Shown here: one piece after another, positions 1-7,605 of the stretch
Layout of the letters: every line of letters starts with the position of its first letter
How positions within the stretch are numbered: position 1 is the first letter of the stretch
Origin: an uncultured Acidimicrobiales bacterium
Lineage (GTDB): Bacteria; Actinomycetota; Acidimicrobiia; Acidimicrobiales; Aldehydirespiratoraceae
DNA length: 64,000 bases
Direction: 5' to 3'
Assembly (NCBI GenBank): GCA_958296055.1
Contig: CATQHS010000001.1
Location: forward strand, 2,886,277-2,950,276
Notes under the pieces: model-generated
What the model was told of the DNA's origin: nothing
Seen by the model: only the letters and a program-made list of their open reading frames with translations
Databases searched by the model: none
Translations under genes and position numbers: made by a program

Positions 1-326
1 ACCGCGGCCATGAGCTCCTCGCTGCGGGCCCAGGCCTCGTCCCAGGAGGCCGGGACCAGCTCTCCGGCGGAGTTGCGGACCAGCGGTGCCCGCAGCCGGT
101 CGGGGTCGTGGTGCAGGTGCCCCAGGGTGGTTCCCTTGGGGCAGATGTAGCCCTTGGACCAGACATCGCTGCGGTTGGGCCGGATCAATTTCACCTCGTC
201 TCCGGTGAAGTGCACCTCCAAGCCGCACATGGCCTCGCACAGCGGGCAGGTGCGGACGTGGACGCGGCGGTCGCCGGTCAGTGAGCCGCCTTCTGACCCG
301 CGCCCCGGCCGACGGCCGCCGGTCAT
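1..326 (-). CDS. molybdopterin-dependent oxidoreductase, N-terminal part (runs off the window)
   Basis: This is the first ~108 codons of a minus-strand protein that continues beyond base 1. After ~20 residues it shows CPLCEAMCG followed by GYICPKG, the C-x2-C-x3-C-x(n)-C cluster motif that binds a 4Fe-4S centre in formate dehydrogenase/nitrate reductase-type molybdopterin enzymes. The bis-MGD domain would follow outside the window, so the substrate cannot be stated. The ATG at 326 overlaps the stop codon of the PAC2 gene (ATGA), indicating co-transcription and translational coupling. There is no Tat signal before the cluster, so a cytoplasmic enzyme is likely. Confidence 0.85.
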   Translation of the reverse strand, partial: MTGGRRPGRGSEGGSLTGDRRVHVRTCPLCEAMCGLEVHFTGDEVKLIRPNRSDVWSKGYICPKGTTLGHLHHDPDRLRAPLVRNSAGELVPASWDEAWARSEELMAA

Positions 327-1207
327 GGGTTCTGGCGCAGGAACTGCTCCACCTCGGCTACCAGGGTCCCGGGGTCGCCGTCGAGGCCGGGGCTGCGGTC
401 GGCGTCCCAAGCCCGCTCCAGGCCGGCCACGTACTCGGCCGTGTCGTCGTCCTCGGCCACCAGCTTGGCGATCCGGGTCTCGTAGGCCGCCGCGGCCCGC
501 TCCAGCTCGGCCGCGTCCACGCCGATGCCGGTCACCCGCCGAACCCGGTCGATCAGGGCCAGCGACGCCTTGGGGGAGGGGGCCGCGGGCATGTACGACG
601 GCACCGCCGACCAGAACGACATGGTGGAGAACCCGGCGTCGCGGCAGGCCGCGGCCAGCACCCCCACGATGCCGGTGGGGCCCTCGTAGGTGGAGGGGGA
701 CAGGCCCAGCTCCTCCATCAGGTCCTCGTCCTCGGTGGTGCCGTACACCTCCACCGGCCGGCTGTGGGGAACCTCGGCCAGCAGCGCGCCCAGGGTGATC
801 ACCCGGTCGGCGCCCAGGGCCCGGGCCGCGGCCATGATCTGCTCGCAGAAGGTCCGCCAGCGGAGCTGGGGCTCGGTGCCCACCAGCACCACTGCGTCCC
901 GGTCGGTGCCGGGCGCCTCGGCGGCCCGGAACAGGTTGGCGGGCCAGGTCAGCGACCGGTTCAGGTCGCCGTCGAGGCTCACCCGGGGCCGGGTGGCGAT
1001 GAAGTCGTAGAACGGCTCGGGGTCGATGTCGGCGGCGGGCTCGGCCCCGAGCCGGTCGGCGATGAACCGGGCCGCGGTGCTGGCCGCGTCGCCCGCGTCG
1101 TTCCAGCCCTCGAAGGCCGCGATCAGAACGGGCCGGCGGAGGGAGGGGACCGGCCCGGTCCAGCGCACGTGCTCGGGCTCGGGGAGGCCGGAAGGCGGGC
1201 CGGGCAT
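323..1207 (-). CDS. PAC2 (proteasome assembly chaperone 2-like) family protein
   Basis: About 294 residues, typical of the actinobacterial PAC2 family. Family features seen are the early strand RRPVLIAAFEGWNDAGDAA and a middle GALLAEVPHSRP / TGIVGVL segment. The biochemical role in bacteria is not established; eukaryotic relatives assist proteasome assembly. A GTG at 1216 would give three more residues, but a TAGCGT hexamer lies 7 nt before the ATG at 1207, the same geometry as other probable leaderless genes here, so I prefer 1207. The stop overlaps the ATG of the molybdoenzyme. An acidic, probably helical C-terminal tail follows the core domain. Confidence 0.85.
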   Translation of the reverse strand: MPGPPSGLPEPEHVRWTGPVPSLRRPVLIAAFEGWNDAGDAASTAARFIADRLGAEPAADIDPEPFYDFIATRPRVSLDGDLNRSLTWPANLFRAAEAPGTDRDAVVLVGTEPQLRWRTFCEQIMAAARALGADRVITLGALLAEVPHSRPVEVYGTTEDEDLMEELGLSPSTYEGPTGIVGVLAAACRDAGFSTMSFWSAVPSYMPAAPSPKASLALIDRVRRVTGIGVDAAELERAAAAYETRIAKLVAEDDDTAEYVAGLERAWDADRSPGLDGDPGTLVAEVEQFLRQNP

Positions 1208-1216
1208 CGCCCTCAC

Positions 1217-1222
1217 GCTACC
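1217..1222 (-). promoter_or_regulatory. -10 hexamer TAGCGT before the PAC2 gene
   Basis: TAGCGT followed by 7 nt and the ATG at 1207. It fits a leaderless transcript covering the PAC2 and molybdoenzyme genes. The rest of the 1217-1315 gap shows nothing else recognisable. Confidence 0.45.
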
Positions 1223-1315
1223 GGCCGCGGGGCGCTCGCCGGGCTCCGCTGGAGTTCGTCGGGCTGAGCTGTCCCCGCGGGCCGGTCGATCAGGCGGGCG
1301 GCCTGCGACGGGGCG

Positions 1316-3271
1316 CTACCGGCTCAGGTCGGGGTGGTCCCGGAAGTGATCGAGGGCCTCGGGGTTGGCCAGGGCCTCGGTGTTGGCCACCGGGCGCCCG
1401 GCCACCGCGTCCCGCACGGCCAGCTCGGTCATCTTGCCCGAGCGGGTCCTCGGGATGTCGGGCACCGCCGCGATCACCGCCGGCACGTGGTGGGGGCTCA
1501 CCCCGGCCCGTATTCGCTTCGAGATCTCGGCCCGGAGCCGGTCGTCGAGCCGGTGCCGATCGGCCATCACCACGAACAGCACCACCCTGGTGTCGCCGCC
1601 ATGGGGCTGGCCGACGGCGATGCTCTCGGCGATCTCGGGCATGGCGTCGACCCGCCGGTAGATCTCGGCGGTGCCGATGCGGACCCCGCCCGGGTTCAGG
1701 GTGGCGTCGGAGCGGCCCGAGATCACGAACCCGCCGGCGGGGGTGCGGGCCGCGAAGTCGCCGTGGTGCCATACCCCGTCGATGCGCTCGAAGTAGGCGG
1801 CCCGGTAGCGGGCGTCGCCGGGGTCGTCCCAGAACCGCAGGGGCATGGACGGGAACGGGTTGCGGCACACCAGCTCGCCCTCGGCCCCCACCGGCCGCGG
1901 CCGCCCGGCGTCGTCGGCCACGTCGATGTCCAGGCCCAGGCCGGGCCGCTGGATCTCGCCCCGGCGCACCGGGGCGGTGGGGTCGCCGGCCACCAGGCAG
2001 CCGCACAGGTCGGTGCCGCCCGAGATCGAGGCCAGATGCACGTCGGCCTTGACGTTTTCGTACACCCAGTCGAAGCCCTCGGGTGCCAGCGTCGACCCGG
2101 TGGAGGTGATGGTGCGCACCGTCGACAGGTCGTGGGTGTCGGCCGGGCGGATGCCGGCCTTGCCGCAGGCGTCGATGAACTTGGCCGAGGTGCCGAACAA
2201 AGTGACGCCGGCGTCGTCGGCCAAGTCGAACAGCCGGTTGTGGTCGGGGTGGGCGGGCGAGCCGTCGTAGAGCACCGCGGCGGCCCCGCCGGCCAGCGCC
2301 GACACCAGCCAGTTCCACATCATCCACCCGGTGGTGGTGTAGTAGAAGACCCGGTCGCCGGGGCGCACGTCGCAGTGGAGCCGGTGCTCCACCAGGTGCT
2401 TGAGCAGCACGCCCCCGGCCCGGTGCACGATGCACTTGGGCCGCCCGGTGGTGCCCGACGAGTACAGCACGTACCAGGGGTGGTCGAAACCCAGGGGCCG
2501 GAACTGCACTGGCCCGGCGTCGTAGCCGTCGAGCCAGCCCGGCTCCACCAGCACGGTGCGCCGTACGGCCAGGCCGGCGGAGATGGGGCCGAGGCGGTCC
2601 CGGCAGTCGCGGCGGCGGCCCCCGTAGTTGTAGTGCCCGGCGGCGAAGAGGACGGCGGGCTCGATCTGGCCGAACCGGTCGAGCACGCCGTCGATGCCGA
2701 AATCGGGGGAGGTGGAGCTGAACACCGCCCCTAGCCCGGCCGCGGCCAGCATGACCGCGCAGGTCTCGGGCCGGTTCGGCATCCAGGCCGCCACCCGGTC
2801 GCCGGAGCCCACCCCGGTCTCGGTCAGCAGCTTCTGGATGCGGGCGGTCATGTCGTGCAGCTCGGCTCGGGTTACGTCGATGGCGGTTCCGTCTTCGTCT
2901 CGGAACAGCAGGGCGGGCTCGTCGGTGGGGTCGCCGAGCAGGTTCTCGGCCGCGTTCAGGACGGCGTCGGGCAGGAACCGGGTGTGGCGCAGCTCGAGCT
3001 GGCCGCCGCCGGTGATCAGGCGCTCACCCCGCTCGCCCCGGATGCCGCAGAAGTCCCAGACCGCGGCCCAGAACCTCTCGGGGTGCTCCACCGACCACCG
3101 GTGCAGGTCCTCGAAGCCGTCGGTGTGGAGGCCGCAGCGGTCGCGCAGCCAGTCCCGGAATCGGGCGAGGTTGGCCCCGGCCGCCCGCTCCGGCGCCGGC
3201 CGCCACAGCTCGCCGGGCTCCGGCGCCGGCCGCCACAGCTCGCCGGGCTCCGGCGGCGGTTCGGCGTTCAC
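1316..3271 (-). CDS. aacS: acetoacetyl-CoA synthetase (acetoacetate-CoA ligase)
   Basis: 651 residues, the normal length. ANL-superfamily ligase that activates acetoacetate with ATP and CoA for ketone-body or polyhydroxyalkanoate metabolism. Visible features: N-terminal ACS cap (FRDWLRDRCGLHTDGFEDLHRWSVEHPERFW, given here only in part as residues ~30-62), AMP-binding loop YSSGTTGRPKC near residue 270, GTDLCG near 395, and the C-terminal lysine loop RTRSGK near 613. The start is a GTG at 3271. Residues 8-27 contain an exact decapeptide duplication (EPGELWRPAP twice), from a 30-bp tandem repeat. Two mini-ORFs link this start to the GNAT stop (see the junction repeat). Confidence 0.93.
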   Translation of the reverse strand: MNAEPPPEPGELWRPAPEPGELWRPAPERAAGANLARFRDWLRDRCGLHTDGFEDLHRWSVEHPERFWAAVWDFCGIRGERGERLITGGGQLELRHTRFLPDAVLNAAENLLGDPTDEPALLFRDEDGTAIDVTRAELHDMTARIQKLLTETGVGSGDRVAAWMPNRPETCAVMLAAAGLGAVFSSTSPDFGIDGVLDRFGQIEPAVLFAAGHYNYGGRRRDCRDRLGPISAGLAVRRTVLVEPGWLDGYDAGPVQFRPLGFDHPWYVLYSSGTTGRPKCIVHRAGGVLLKHLVEHRLHCDVRPGDRVFYYTTTGWMMWNWLVSALAGGAAAVLYDGSPAHPDHNRLFDLADDAGVTLFGTSAKFIDACGKAGIRPADTHDLSTVRTITSTGSTLAPEGFDWVYENVKADVHLASISGGTDLCGCLVAGDPTAPVRRGEIQRPGLGLDIDVADDAGRPRPVGAEGELVCRNPFPSMPLRFWDDPGDARYRAAYFERIDGVWHHGDFAARTPAGGFVISGRSDATLNPGGVRIGTAEIYRRVDAMPEIAESIAVGQPHGGDTRVVLFVVMADRHRLDDRLRAEISKRIRAGVSPHHVPAVIAAVPDIPRTRSGKMTELAVRDAVAGRPVANTEALANPEALDHFRDHPDLSR

Positions 3272-3341
3272 AGCTCGCCGGGTTCCGGTGGCGGTTCGGC
3301 GTTCACAGCGCCGGGCCGGGGTCCGTCGGCTGGGGAGTCAC
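3188..3341 (-). repeat. GNAT-aacS junction: nested tandem repeats and two 12-codon mini-ORFs
   Basis: A 30-bp unit is repeated exactly at 3188-3217 and 3218-3247, in frame inside aacS. Upstream, a 35-nt unit repeats. The GNAT stop overlaps a GTG at 3341 (GTGA) that opens MTPQPTDPGPAL*. Its stop overlaps a GTG at 3306 that opens MNAEPPPEPGEL*. That stop overlaps the real aacS GTG at 3271, whose protein starts MNAEPPPEPGELW. Start-to-start spacings are 35 and 35 nt. The repeats are read directly; translation of the mini-ORFs is inferred. Confidence 0.85.
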
Positions 3342-3805
3342 GGCGCCGGGCCGGGTTCCGGCGCCGGTTCGGGGGTCGCGAATCGGTAGCGGTAGACGTT
3401 GGAGTCCCGCCGCTCGAACCCCATCTTCTGGTAGAGGCGGTTGGCCGCGGCCCGCGACGGCCGCGAGGTCAGGTCGGTGCCGGTCGCGCCCATGGCCCCG
3501 GCCATCTCCAGCGCGGCCCGGTTGAGTTCCAGGCCCACTCCCTTGCCTCGGGCGCTTTCGTCTACCACCACGTCCTCGATGCGGGTCCGCAGGCCGGTGG
3601 GGATGCGGAAGCTCACCAGGGTGAGCGATCCGACGATCCCGGTCTCGTCTCGGGCCACCAGCAGCGCGGTGGCCGGTGAAGCCACGATCTGTTCGAGCTG
3701 GTCCCGGGTGGGAGGAGGGCTGGAGTCAGAGAGCTGGCCGACGAGCCGGGCCATGGCCTCGACCAGTTCGTCGGTTACCTCGGTGCATTCGGCAACGGCG
3801 ACCAT
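3338..3805 (-). CDS. GNAT family N-acetyltransferase
   Basis: 155 residues, one GNAT fold. The acetyl-CoA pyrophosphate loop is seen as ESARGKGVGLELN (R/Q-x-x-G-x-G/A type) near residues 84-96, preceded by the beta-4 strand IEDVVVDES and followed by AANRLYQKMGFERR, the usual C-terminal signature. The substrate is unknown. The ATG at 3805 has GGGGAG 4 nt upstream. A Pro/Glu-rich tail (PEPAPEPGPAP) ends in a stop overlapping the first mini-ORF of the aacS junction, so both genes probably form one operon. Confidence 0.88.
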   Translation of the reverse strand: MVAVAECTEVTDELVEAMARLVGQLSDSSPPPTRDQLEQIVASPATALLVARDETGIVGSLTLVSFRIPTGLRTRIEDVVVDESARGKGVGLELNRAALEMAGAMGATGTDLTSRPSRAAANRLYQKMGFERRDSNVYRYRFATPEPAPEPGPAP

Positions 3806-3848
3806 GGCTCCCCGGGCCGGCGGACAGTTACGGGCGGCGCCGGCCCCA

Positions 3849-3854
3849 ACGCTA
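3849..3854 (-). promoter_or_regulatory. putative -10 TAGCGT for the GNAT-aacS operon
   Basis: TAGCGT about 43 nt before the GNAT ATG. With a start point ~7 nt downstream it leaves a short leader carrying the GGGGAG ribosome site. No clear -35. Confidence 0.35.
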
Positions 3855-3950
3855 GCGGCGCCAGCCGTCGTGAAGTCCGGTCAGACCCCGAGCGGCCGCT
3901 TCAGCCGGGCCGTCGCCAGATTCCGGTCTTTCGGCCTTTCGGGCGTTTCG

Positions 3951-5396
3951 TCAGCCGGGTCGGATCCGGGCCACCGGGCCGTTCAGCGACAGGGCGTACA
4001 GCTCGCCGTCGCCGTCTTGGCCGAAGGAGACCAGATCGCCGCCGGGAACGTCCACCCCCAGGTCCCGGAACGAGACGGCGCCCCCGGCGACGGACACCGC
4101 CCACAGGCGCGAGGCGCACAGGTCGCCGAACACGTAGGCGCCGGCGAGGTCGGGGATGTCGGACCCCCGGTACACGTGCCCGCCGGTCACGCTGCACCCT
4201 CGGTTCCGCCCGTACTCCCACACCGGGTCGACGTTGCCGGCCGGCCGGTCGCCGCTGAACCGGTGCAGCCCCTCGCGCAATCGCCAGCCCAGGTTGGCCC
4301 CCGCCCCGCCGCGGTTGGCGGCCAGCAGCAGGGTGACCTCCTCGTAGTCGTTTTGGCCCACGTCGGCCACCCACAGATCGCCGGTGGCGGCGTCGAAGGA
4401 GAACCGCCACGGGTTGCGGACGCCGGTTATGAACACCTCGGGCCGGCCCCCGGTCCCGTTGGCGAAGGGGTTGGCGTCGGGCACGGCGTAAGGCTCGGCC
4501 GCCTCGGGGGTGGGGTCGATGCGCAGGATGGCCCCCAGCCACGAGAACGGATCTTGGCCCGCATCCAGGGGGTCGCCCCGCGATCCGCCGTCGCCGAAGC
4601 CGATGTAGAGATAGCCGTCGGGGCCGATCCGCACCGCGCCGCCGTTGTGGTTGGAATAAGGCTGCTCCTGTAACAGGATCAGCCGCCGCCGGCCGCTCAG
4701 GCCCGAACCGGCCCGCTCGAAGGCCTCGATCCGGCTGTGGCCGTCGAGGTCGGTGTAGTCGACATAGAGCCAGTCCTCGGTTATGGCCAGCCCGAGCAGT
4801 CCTCGCTCGCCGTCGAGGGTGGTCTCGGCGCTGAGGTCGAGGACCGTCTCGACCACGGCACCCTGGTCCAGGTCGACCCGCAGCACCCGTCCGCCCCGCT
4901 CGGCCACCCAGGCCATTTCGTCGCCGGGGGCCGCGGCCATGTCGATGGGCGCGTCCAGGGTCATCACCACCTCGACGCCGACCTTCGCCTCGTCGAGGTC
5001 ACCGAAGACGGCGGCGGGTGACCCGCTCGGCTCGCCTTCGGGCGTCGCCTGGCCGTCTTTGGCCGAGTCCTCTGCCCCGGTCGGGTCGGGGTCGCCGCCG
5101 CCGTCCTCGGTGCCTGCCGTCTCCGGCCCGTCGCCGCGTCCGGAGCCGCCGCCGTCCGGGGCCGCCTCGTCGCCGGCCGCTGGCTCGCCTTCGGGCACCG
5201 TCACCGTCGGCACAGTGGGGATCGGGTCGGTCAAGGCGTCGTCGCGCCCGCAGGCTGCGGTTGCCGCCACCGCCGCCAGCCACACCGCCAGCGCCGCCGC
5301 TCCCAAAGCCGGGGATCGGGCCAGCCCGACGGCGGCGCCCACCGCGGCCCGCGTTCGCCTGAGCGCCGCCGCTCCCAAAGCCGGAGCTCGGGTCAA
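3951..5396 (-). CDS. PQQ-dependent sugar dehydrogenase-like lipoprotein (GSDH family)
   Basis: 481 residues. A hydrophobic leader ends in the lipobox TAAC (Cys ~49), so the protein should be exported and lipid-anchored. It continues with an acidic Gly/Pro-rich linker (~50-115) and a six-bladed beta-propeller of the glucose/sorbosone dehydrogenase family, with SNHNGGAVRIGPDGYLYIG and GVRNPWRFSFD as family marks. It probably oxidises an aldose with PQQ; the substrate is not known. I start at TTG 5396 because it overlaps the tesB stop (TTGA) and has GGAGGG 4 nt before it; the GTG at 5342 lacks a ribosome site. Residues ~6-36 carry an in-frame duplication (PALGAAAL twice). Confidence 0.85.
   Translation of the reverse strand: MTRAPALGAAALRRTRAAVGAAVGLARSPALGAAALAVWLAAVAATAACGRDDALTDPIPTVPTVTVPEGEPAAGDEAAPDGGGSGRGDGPETAGTEDGGGDPDPTGAEDSAKDGQATPEGEPSGSPAAVFGDLDEAKVGVEVVMTLDAPIDMAAAPGDEMAWVAERGGRVLRVDLDQGAVVETVLDLSAETTLDGERGLLGLAITEDWLYVDYTDLDGHSRIEAFERAGSGLSGRRRLILLQEQPYSNHNGGAVRIGPDGYLYIGFGDGGSRGDPLDAGQDPFSWLGAILRIDPTPEAAEPYAVPDANPFANGTGGRPEVFITGVRNPWRFSFDAATGDLWVADVGQNDYEEVTLLLAANRGGAGANLGWRLREGLHRFSGDRPAGNVDPVWEYGRNRGCSVTGGHVYRGSDIPDLAGAYVFGDLCASRLWAVSVAGGAVSFRDLGVDVPGGDLVSFGQDGDGELYALSLNGPVARIRPG
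5291..5384 (-). repeat. in-frame direct repeat in the GSDH signal-peptide region
   Basis: A 22-base element occurs at 5291-5312 and 5363-5384, 72 nt apart and in frame, so the leader contains PALGAAAL twice. It sits next to the tesB/GSDH stop-start overlap, the position at which other junctions here are duplicated. Confidence 0.8.
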
Positions 5397-6304
5397 CCGA
5401 CCCTCCGGATCAGGCCCTCCTGCACCACAGAGGCCACTAGCCGGCCGTCCCTGGTGAACACCCGGCCCGTGGCCAGGCCCCGGGCCCCGGTGGCCGCCGG
5501 GGTGTGCTGGTCGTACAGCAGCCATTCGTCGGCCCGGAACGGCCCGTGGAACCACATGGCGTGGTCCAGGCTGGCCATCATGATGCCGGGGTCGAGCACG
5601 CTGGTGCCGTGGGGCAGCAGCGTGGTGTCGAGCAGGGTCAGGTCGCTGGCGTAGGTGAGCAGGCAGGTGTGCAGCACCGGGTCGTCGGGGAGGGCGCCGT
5701 TGGCCCGCATCCACACCCGGTGGGTGGGGGGCAGCGGCTCGGTGCGGCCCAGGGGCCCGGCCGTCACGTAGCGGATGTCCAAGGCGGCGCCGGCGGCCCC
5801 GGCGCGGACCGGGAGGGTCTCGGGGTCGGGGGCGGCGGGCATGGGGTCGAAGTGCTGGTAGCCGTCCTCGGCCCCGTGGAATGAGGCGGCGAGCTGGAAG
5901 ATGGCCCGGCCGTGCTGGATGGCGATGACCCGCCGGGTGGTGAACGACCGCCCGTCGCGGATGCGGTCCACCTCGTAGAGGATGGGGATCTTCGGGTCGC
6001 CGGGCCGCAGGAAGTAGGCGTGCAGCGAGTGAACCGTGCCCCGCTCGACGGTACGGGCCGCGGCCACCAGGGCCTGCCCGGCCACCTGGCCACCGAATAC
6101 CCGGATGCGGTTCTCGTCAGGGGTGGCGCCCCGGAAGATGTTGACCTCGATGGCCTCTAGGTCGAGCACCCCCACCACCGCGTCGAGAGCGTCCTGGCGT
6201 CGGCGGGCTTGGCCGGGGCCCGGCCCGGCGTCGTCTCGGCGGGAGTCGCTCTGTTCGGCGGAGTCGTCCTGCATCGGGTCATCCTGCCCGGCGTCGTCCG
6301 GCAT
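5393..6304 (-). CDS. tesB: acyl-CoA thioesterase II (TesB family)
   Basis: 303 residues, double hot-dog fold. It hydrolyses acyl-CoA to free fatty acid and CoA. Visible family features: VFGGQVAGQALVAAARTV near residue 70-87, SLHAYFLRPGDPKIPI, and the C-terminal LDHAMWFHGPF ... DEWLLYDQ. I start at ATG 6304 (MPDDAG); the reading frame stays open further upstream but would run into the divergent GtrA gene. The first ~30 residues are an Asp-rich, repetitive extension (QDD repeated) not needed for the fold. The stop overlaps the TTG of the GSDH gene. Confidence 0.9.
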   Translation of the reverse strand: MPDDAGQDDPMQDDSAEQSDSRRDDAGPGPGQARRRQDALDAVVGVLDLEAIEVNIFRGATPDENRIRVFGGQVAGQALVAAARTVERGTVHSLHAYFLRPGDPKIPILYEVDRIRDGRSFTTRRVIAIQHGRAIFQLAASFHGAEDGYQHFDPMPAAPDPETLPVRAGAAGAALDIRYVTAGPLGRTEPLPPTHRVWMRANGALPDDPVLHTCLLTYASDLTLLDTTLLPHGTSVLDPGIMMASLDHAMWFHGPFRADEWLLYDQHTPAATGARGLATGRVFTRDGRLVASVVQEGLIRRVG

Positions 6305-6344
6305 CAGACCATCATGGCGGAACCGGCCCACTCGCCGGCGCCGG

Positions 6345-6350
6345 TAGCCT
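6345..6350 (+). promoter_or_regulatory. -10 hexamer TAGCCT for the GtrA gene
   Basis: TAGCCT, 9 nt before the ATG at 6360. The geometry suggests a leaderless or nearly leaderless transcript; the same hexamer lies ahead of thrS and the pimA-like gene. Confidence 0.5.
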
Positions 6351-6359
6351 CCGACAGCA

Positions 6360-6842
6360 ATGGGGGGTGCGATCAGGCCCGGGCTGGCCCGGCTGTGCCG
6401 CGGCCACGGCGGCAAGGCGCTGCGGTACTGCGGGGTCTCGGCGGTGAACGTGGCGGTGGGCGCGACGACGCTGGCGGTGTGCCACGGGGTGCTGGGCATG
6501 CGGGCGGTCGGGGCCAACTTGACCGCCTGGATGGTGGGCGCCGTCCCCGCCTACCTGCTCAGCCGGGCCTGGGTGTGGCAGCAGGACGGGGCCCATCGGG
6601 TGAGGGGCGAGATGATCCCGTTCTGGGCGATGGCCCTGGTCGGGCTGACGGTGTCGTCGGCGGCGGTGGAGCTGGTGGACCGGTTCACCGACCGCACCGT
6701 TTTGGTGCTGGCTGGCAACCTCGCCGCCTACGGGACCGTGTGGGTGGCCAAGTACTTGTTCCTGGACCGGGTGATGTGGCCCTCGCCCGCCTCCGACGAC
6801 GTCGAGCTGGCCGGCGTGGCCGAGGCCGGCACGGGGCGTTGA
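6360..6842 (+). CDS. GtrA-like membrane protein
   Basis: 160 residues with four predicted membrane segments (~22-45, 50-70, 80-100, 108-130) in the GtrA pattern: RYCGVSAVNVAVGATTLAV at the first, LLSRAWVW after the second, and AKYLFLDRVMW near the end. GtrA proteins are thought to help move or modify undecaprenyl-linked sugars for cell-envelope polysaccharides. A methyltransferase follows through a mini-ORF junction, and GT4/methyltransferase genes lie nearby on the other strand, consistent with envelope glycoconjugate work. Confidence 0.88.
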   Translation: MGGAIRPGLARLCRGHGGKALRYCGVSAVNVAVGATTLAVCHGVLGMRAVGANLTAWMVGAVPAYLLSRAWVWQQDGAHRVRGEMIPFWAMALVGLTVSSAAVELVDRFTDRTVLVLAGNLAAYGTVWVAKYLFLDRVMWPSPASDDVELAGVAEAGTGR

Positions 6843-6932
6843 TCTCCGGCCGAAGTCGAGCCGGCTGGCGCGGGCGGTGATCTTCTGGCCAAGCCGAGTC
6901 GGCTGGCGCTAGCGGTGATCTCCGGGCGGTGA
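6839..6932 (+). repeat. GtrA-methyltransferase junction repeats with three mini-ORFs
   Basis: A 38-nt unit is imperfectly repeated. The GtrA stop overlaps TTG 6839, which opens MISGRSRAGWRGR*. Its stop overlaps GTG 6877, which opens MIFWPSRVGWR* and ends at a TAG at 6910-6912. GTG 6915 opens MISGR*, whose TGA overlaps the methyltransferase GTG at 6929. Start spacings are 38, 38 and 14 nt. Confidence 0.8.
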
Positions 6933-7561
6933 TGCCCGACCGGCTCCGCCGGGCCGCCGAGGAGGCCCGGGGGTTCATGCCCCCCGACGAGGGGCTGGCC
7001 CTCTACGAGGCGGCGATGTCGCTGGCGGCGCCCGGCCCCCTGCTGGAGGTGGGCAGCTACTGCGGCAAGTCGGCCGTCTACCTGGGGGCGGCGGCCCGAA
7101 CCCTACGGCGGCTGCTGTTCGCGGTGGACCACCACCGGGGATCGGAGGAGAACCAGCCCGGCTGGGAGCACCACGACCCCGATCTGGTGGACCCCGAGCT
7201 GGAGGTGATGGACACGCTGCCCTTCTTCCGCCGCACCGTCCGAGACGCCGGGCTGGAGGGCACGGTGGTGGCGGTGGTGGGCGACTCGCCCGCAGTGGCC
7301 GCGGTGTGGGCTACGCCGCTGGCGATGGTGTTCATCGACGGCGGCCACGGCCCCGAGCCGGCCCGGGCCGACTACGACGGCTGGGCCCCCCATGTGGCCC
7401 CCGGTGGCCTGTTGGCCATCCACGACGTGTTCAGTGACCCCGCCGACGGGGGCCGCCCCCCCTACGAGATCTACCGCCGAGCCCTCGACTCGGGCCCCTT
7501 CACCGAGGTCCGCGCCGTCGGCTCCCTGCGAATCCTCCGCCGCACCGATTCTGTCTCTTGA
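6929..7561 (+). CDS. class I SAM-dependent methyltransferase (Methyltransf_24-like)
   Basis: 210 residues. Rossmann motif I is LLEVGSYCGKSAVYLG (residues ~38-53), followed by an acidic strand end LLFAVDHHRG and the motif VFIDGGHGPEPARADYDGWAPHVAPGGLLAIHDV, the hallmark of the Methyltransf_24 group that often acts on sugars or secondary metabolites. The acceptor is unknown. Starts GTG 6929 and ATG 6932 are adjacent; GTG 6929 overlaps the last mini-ORF stop. It is probably coupled to GtrA and converges on the toroid-protein gene. Confidence 0.85.
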   Translation: MMPDRLRRAAEEARGFMPPDEGLALYEAAMSLAAPGPLLEVGSYCGKSAVYLGAAARTLRRLLFAVDHHRGSEENQPGWEHHDPDLVDPELEVMDTLPFFRRTVRDAGLEGTVVAVVGDSPAVAAVWATPLAMVFIDGGHGPEPARADYDGWAPHVAPGGLLAIHDVFSDPADGGRPPYEIYRRALDSGPFTEVRAVGSLRILRRTDSVS

Positions 7562-7605
7562 CCGAGCCGAGGCCGACTACCTGGCCGAAGCGGAGGCCAC
7601 CCATG

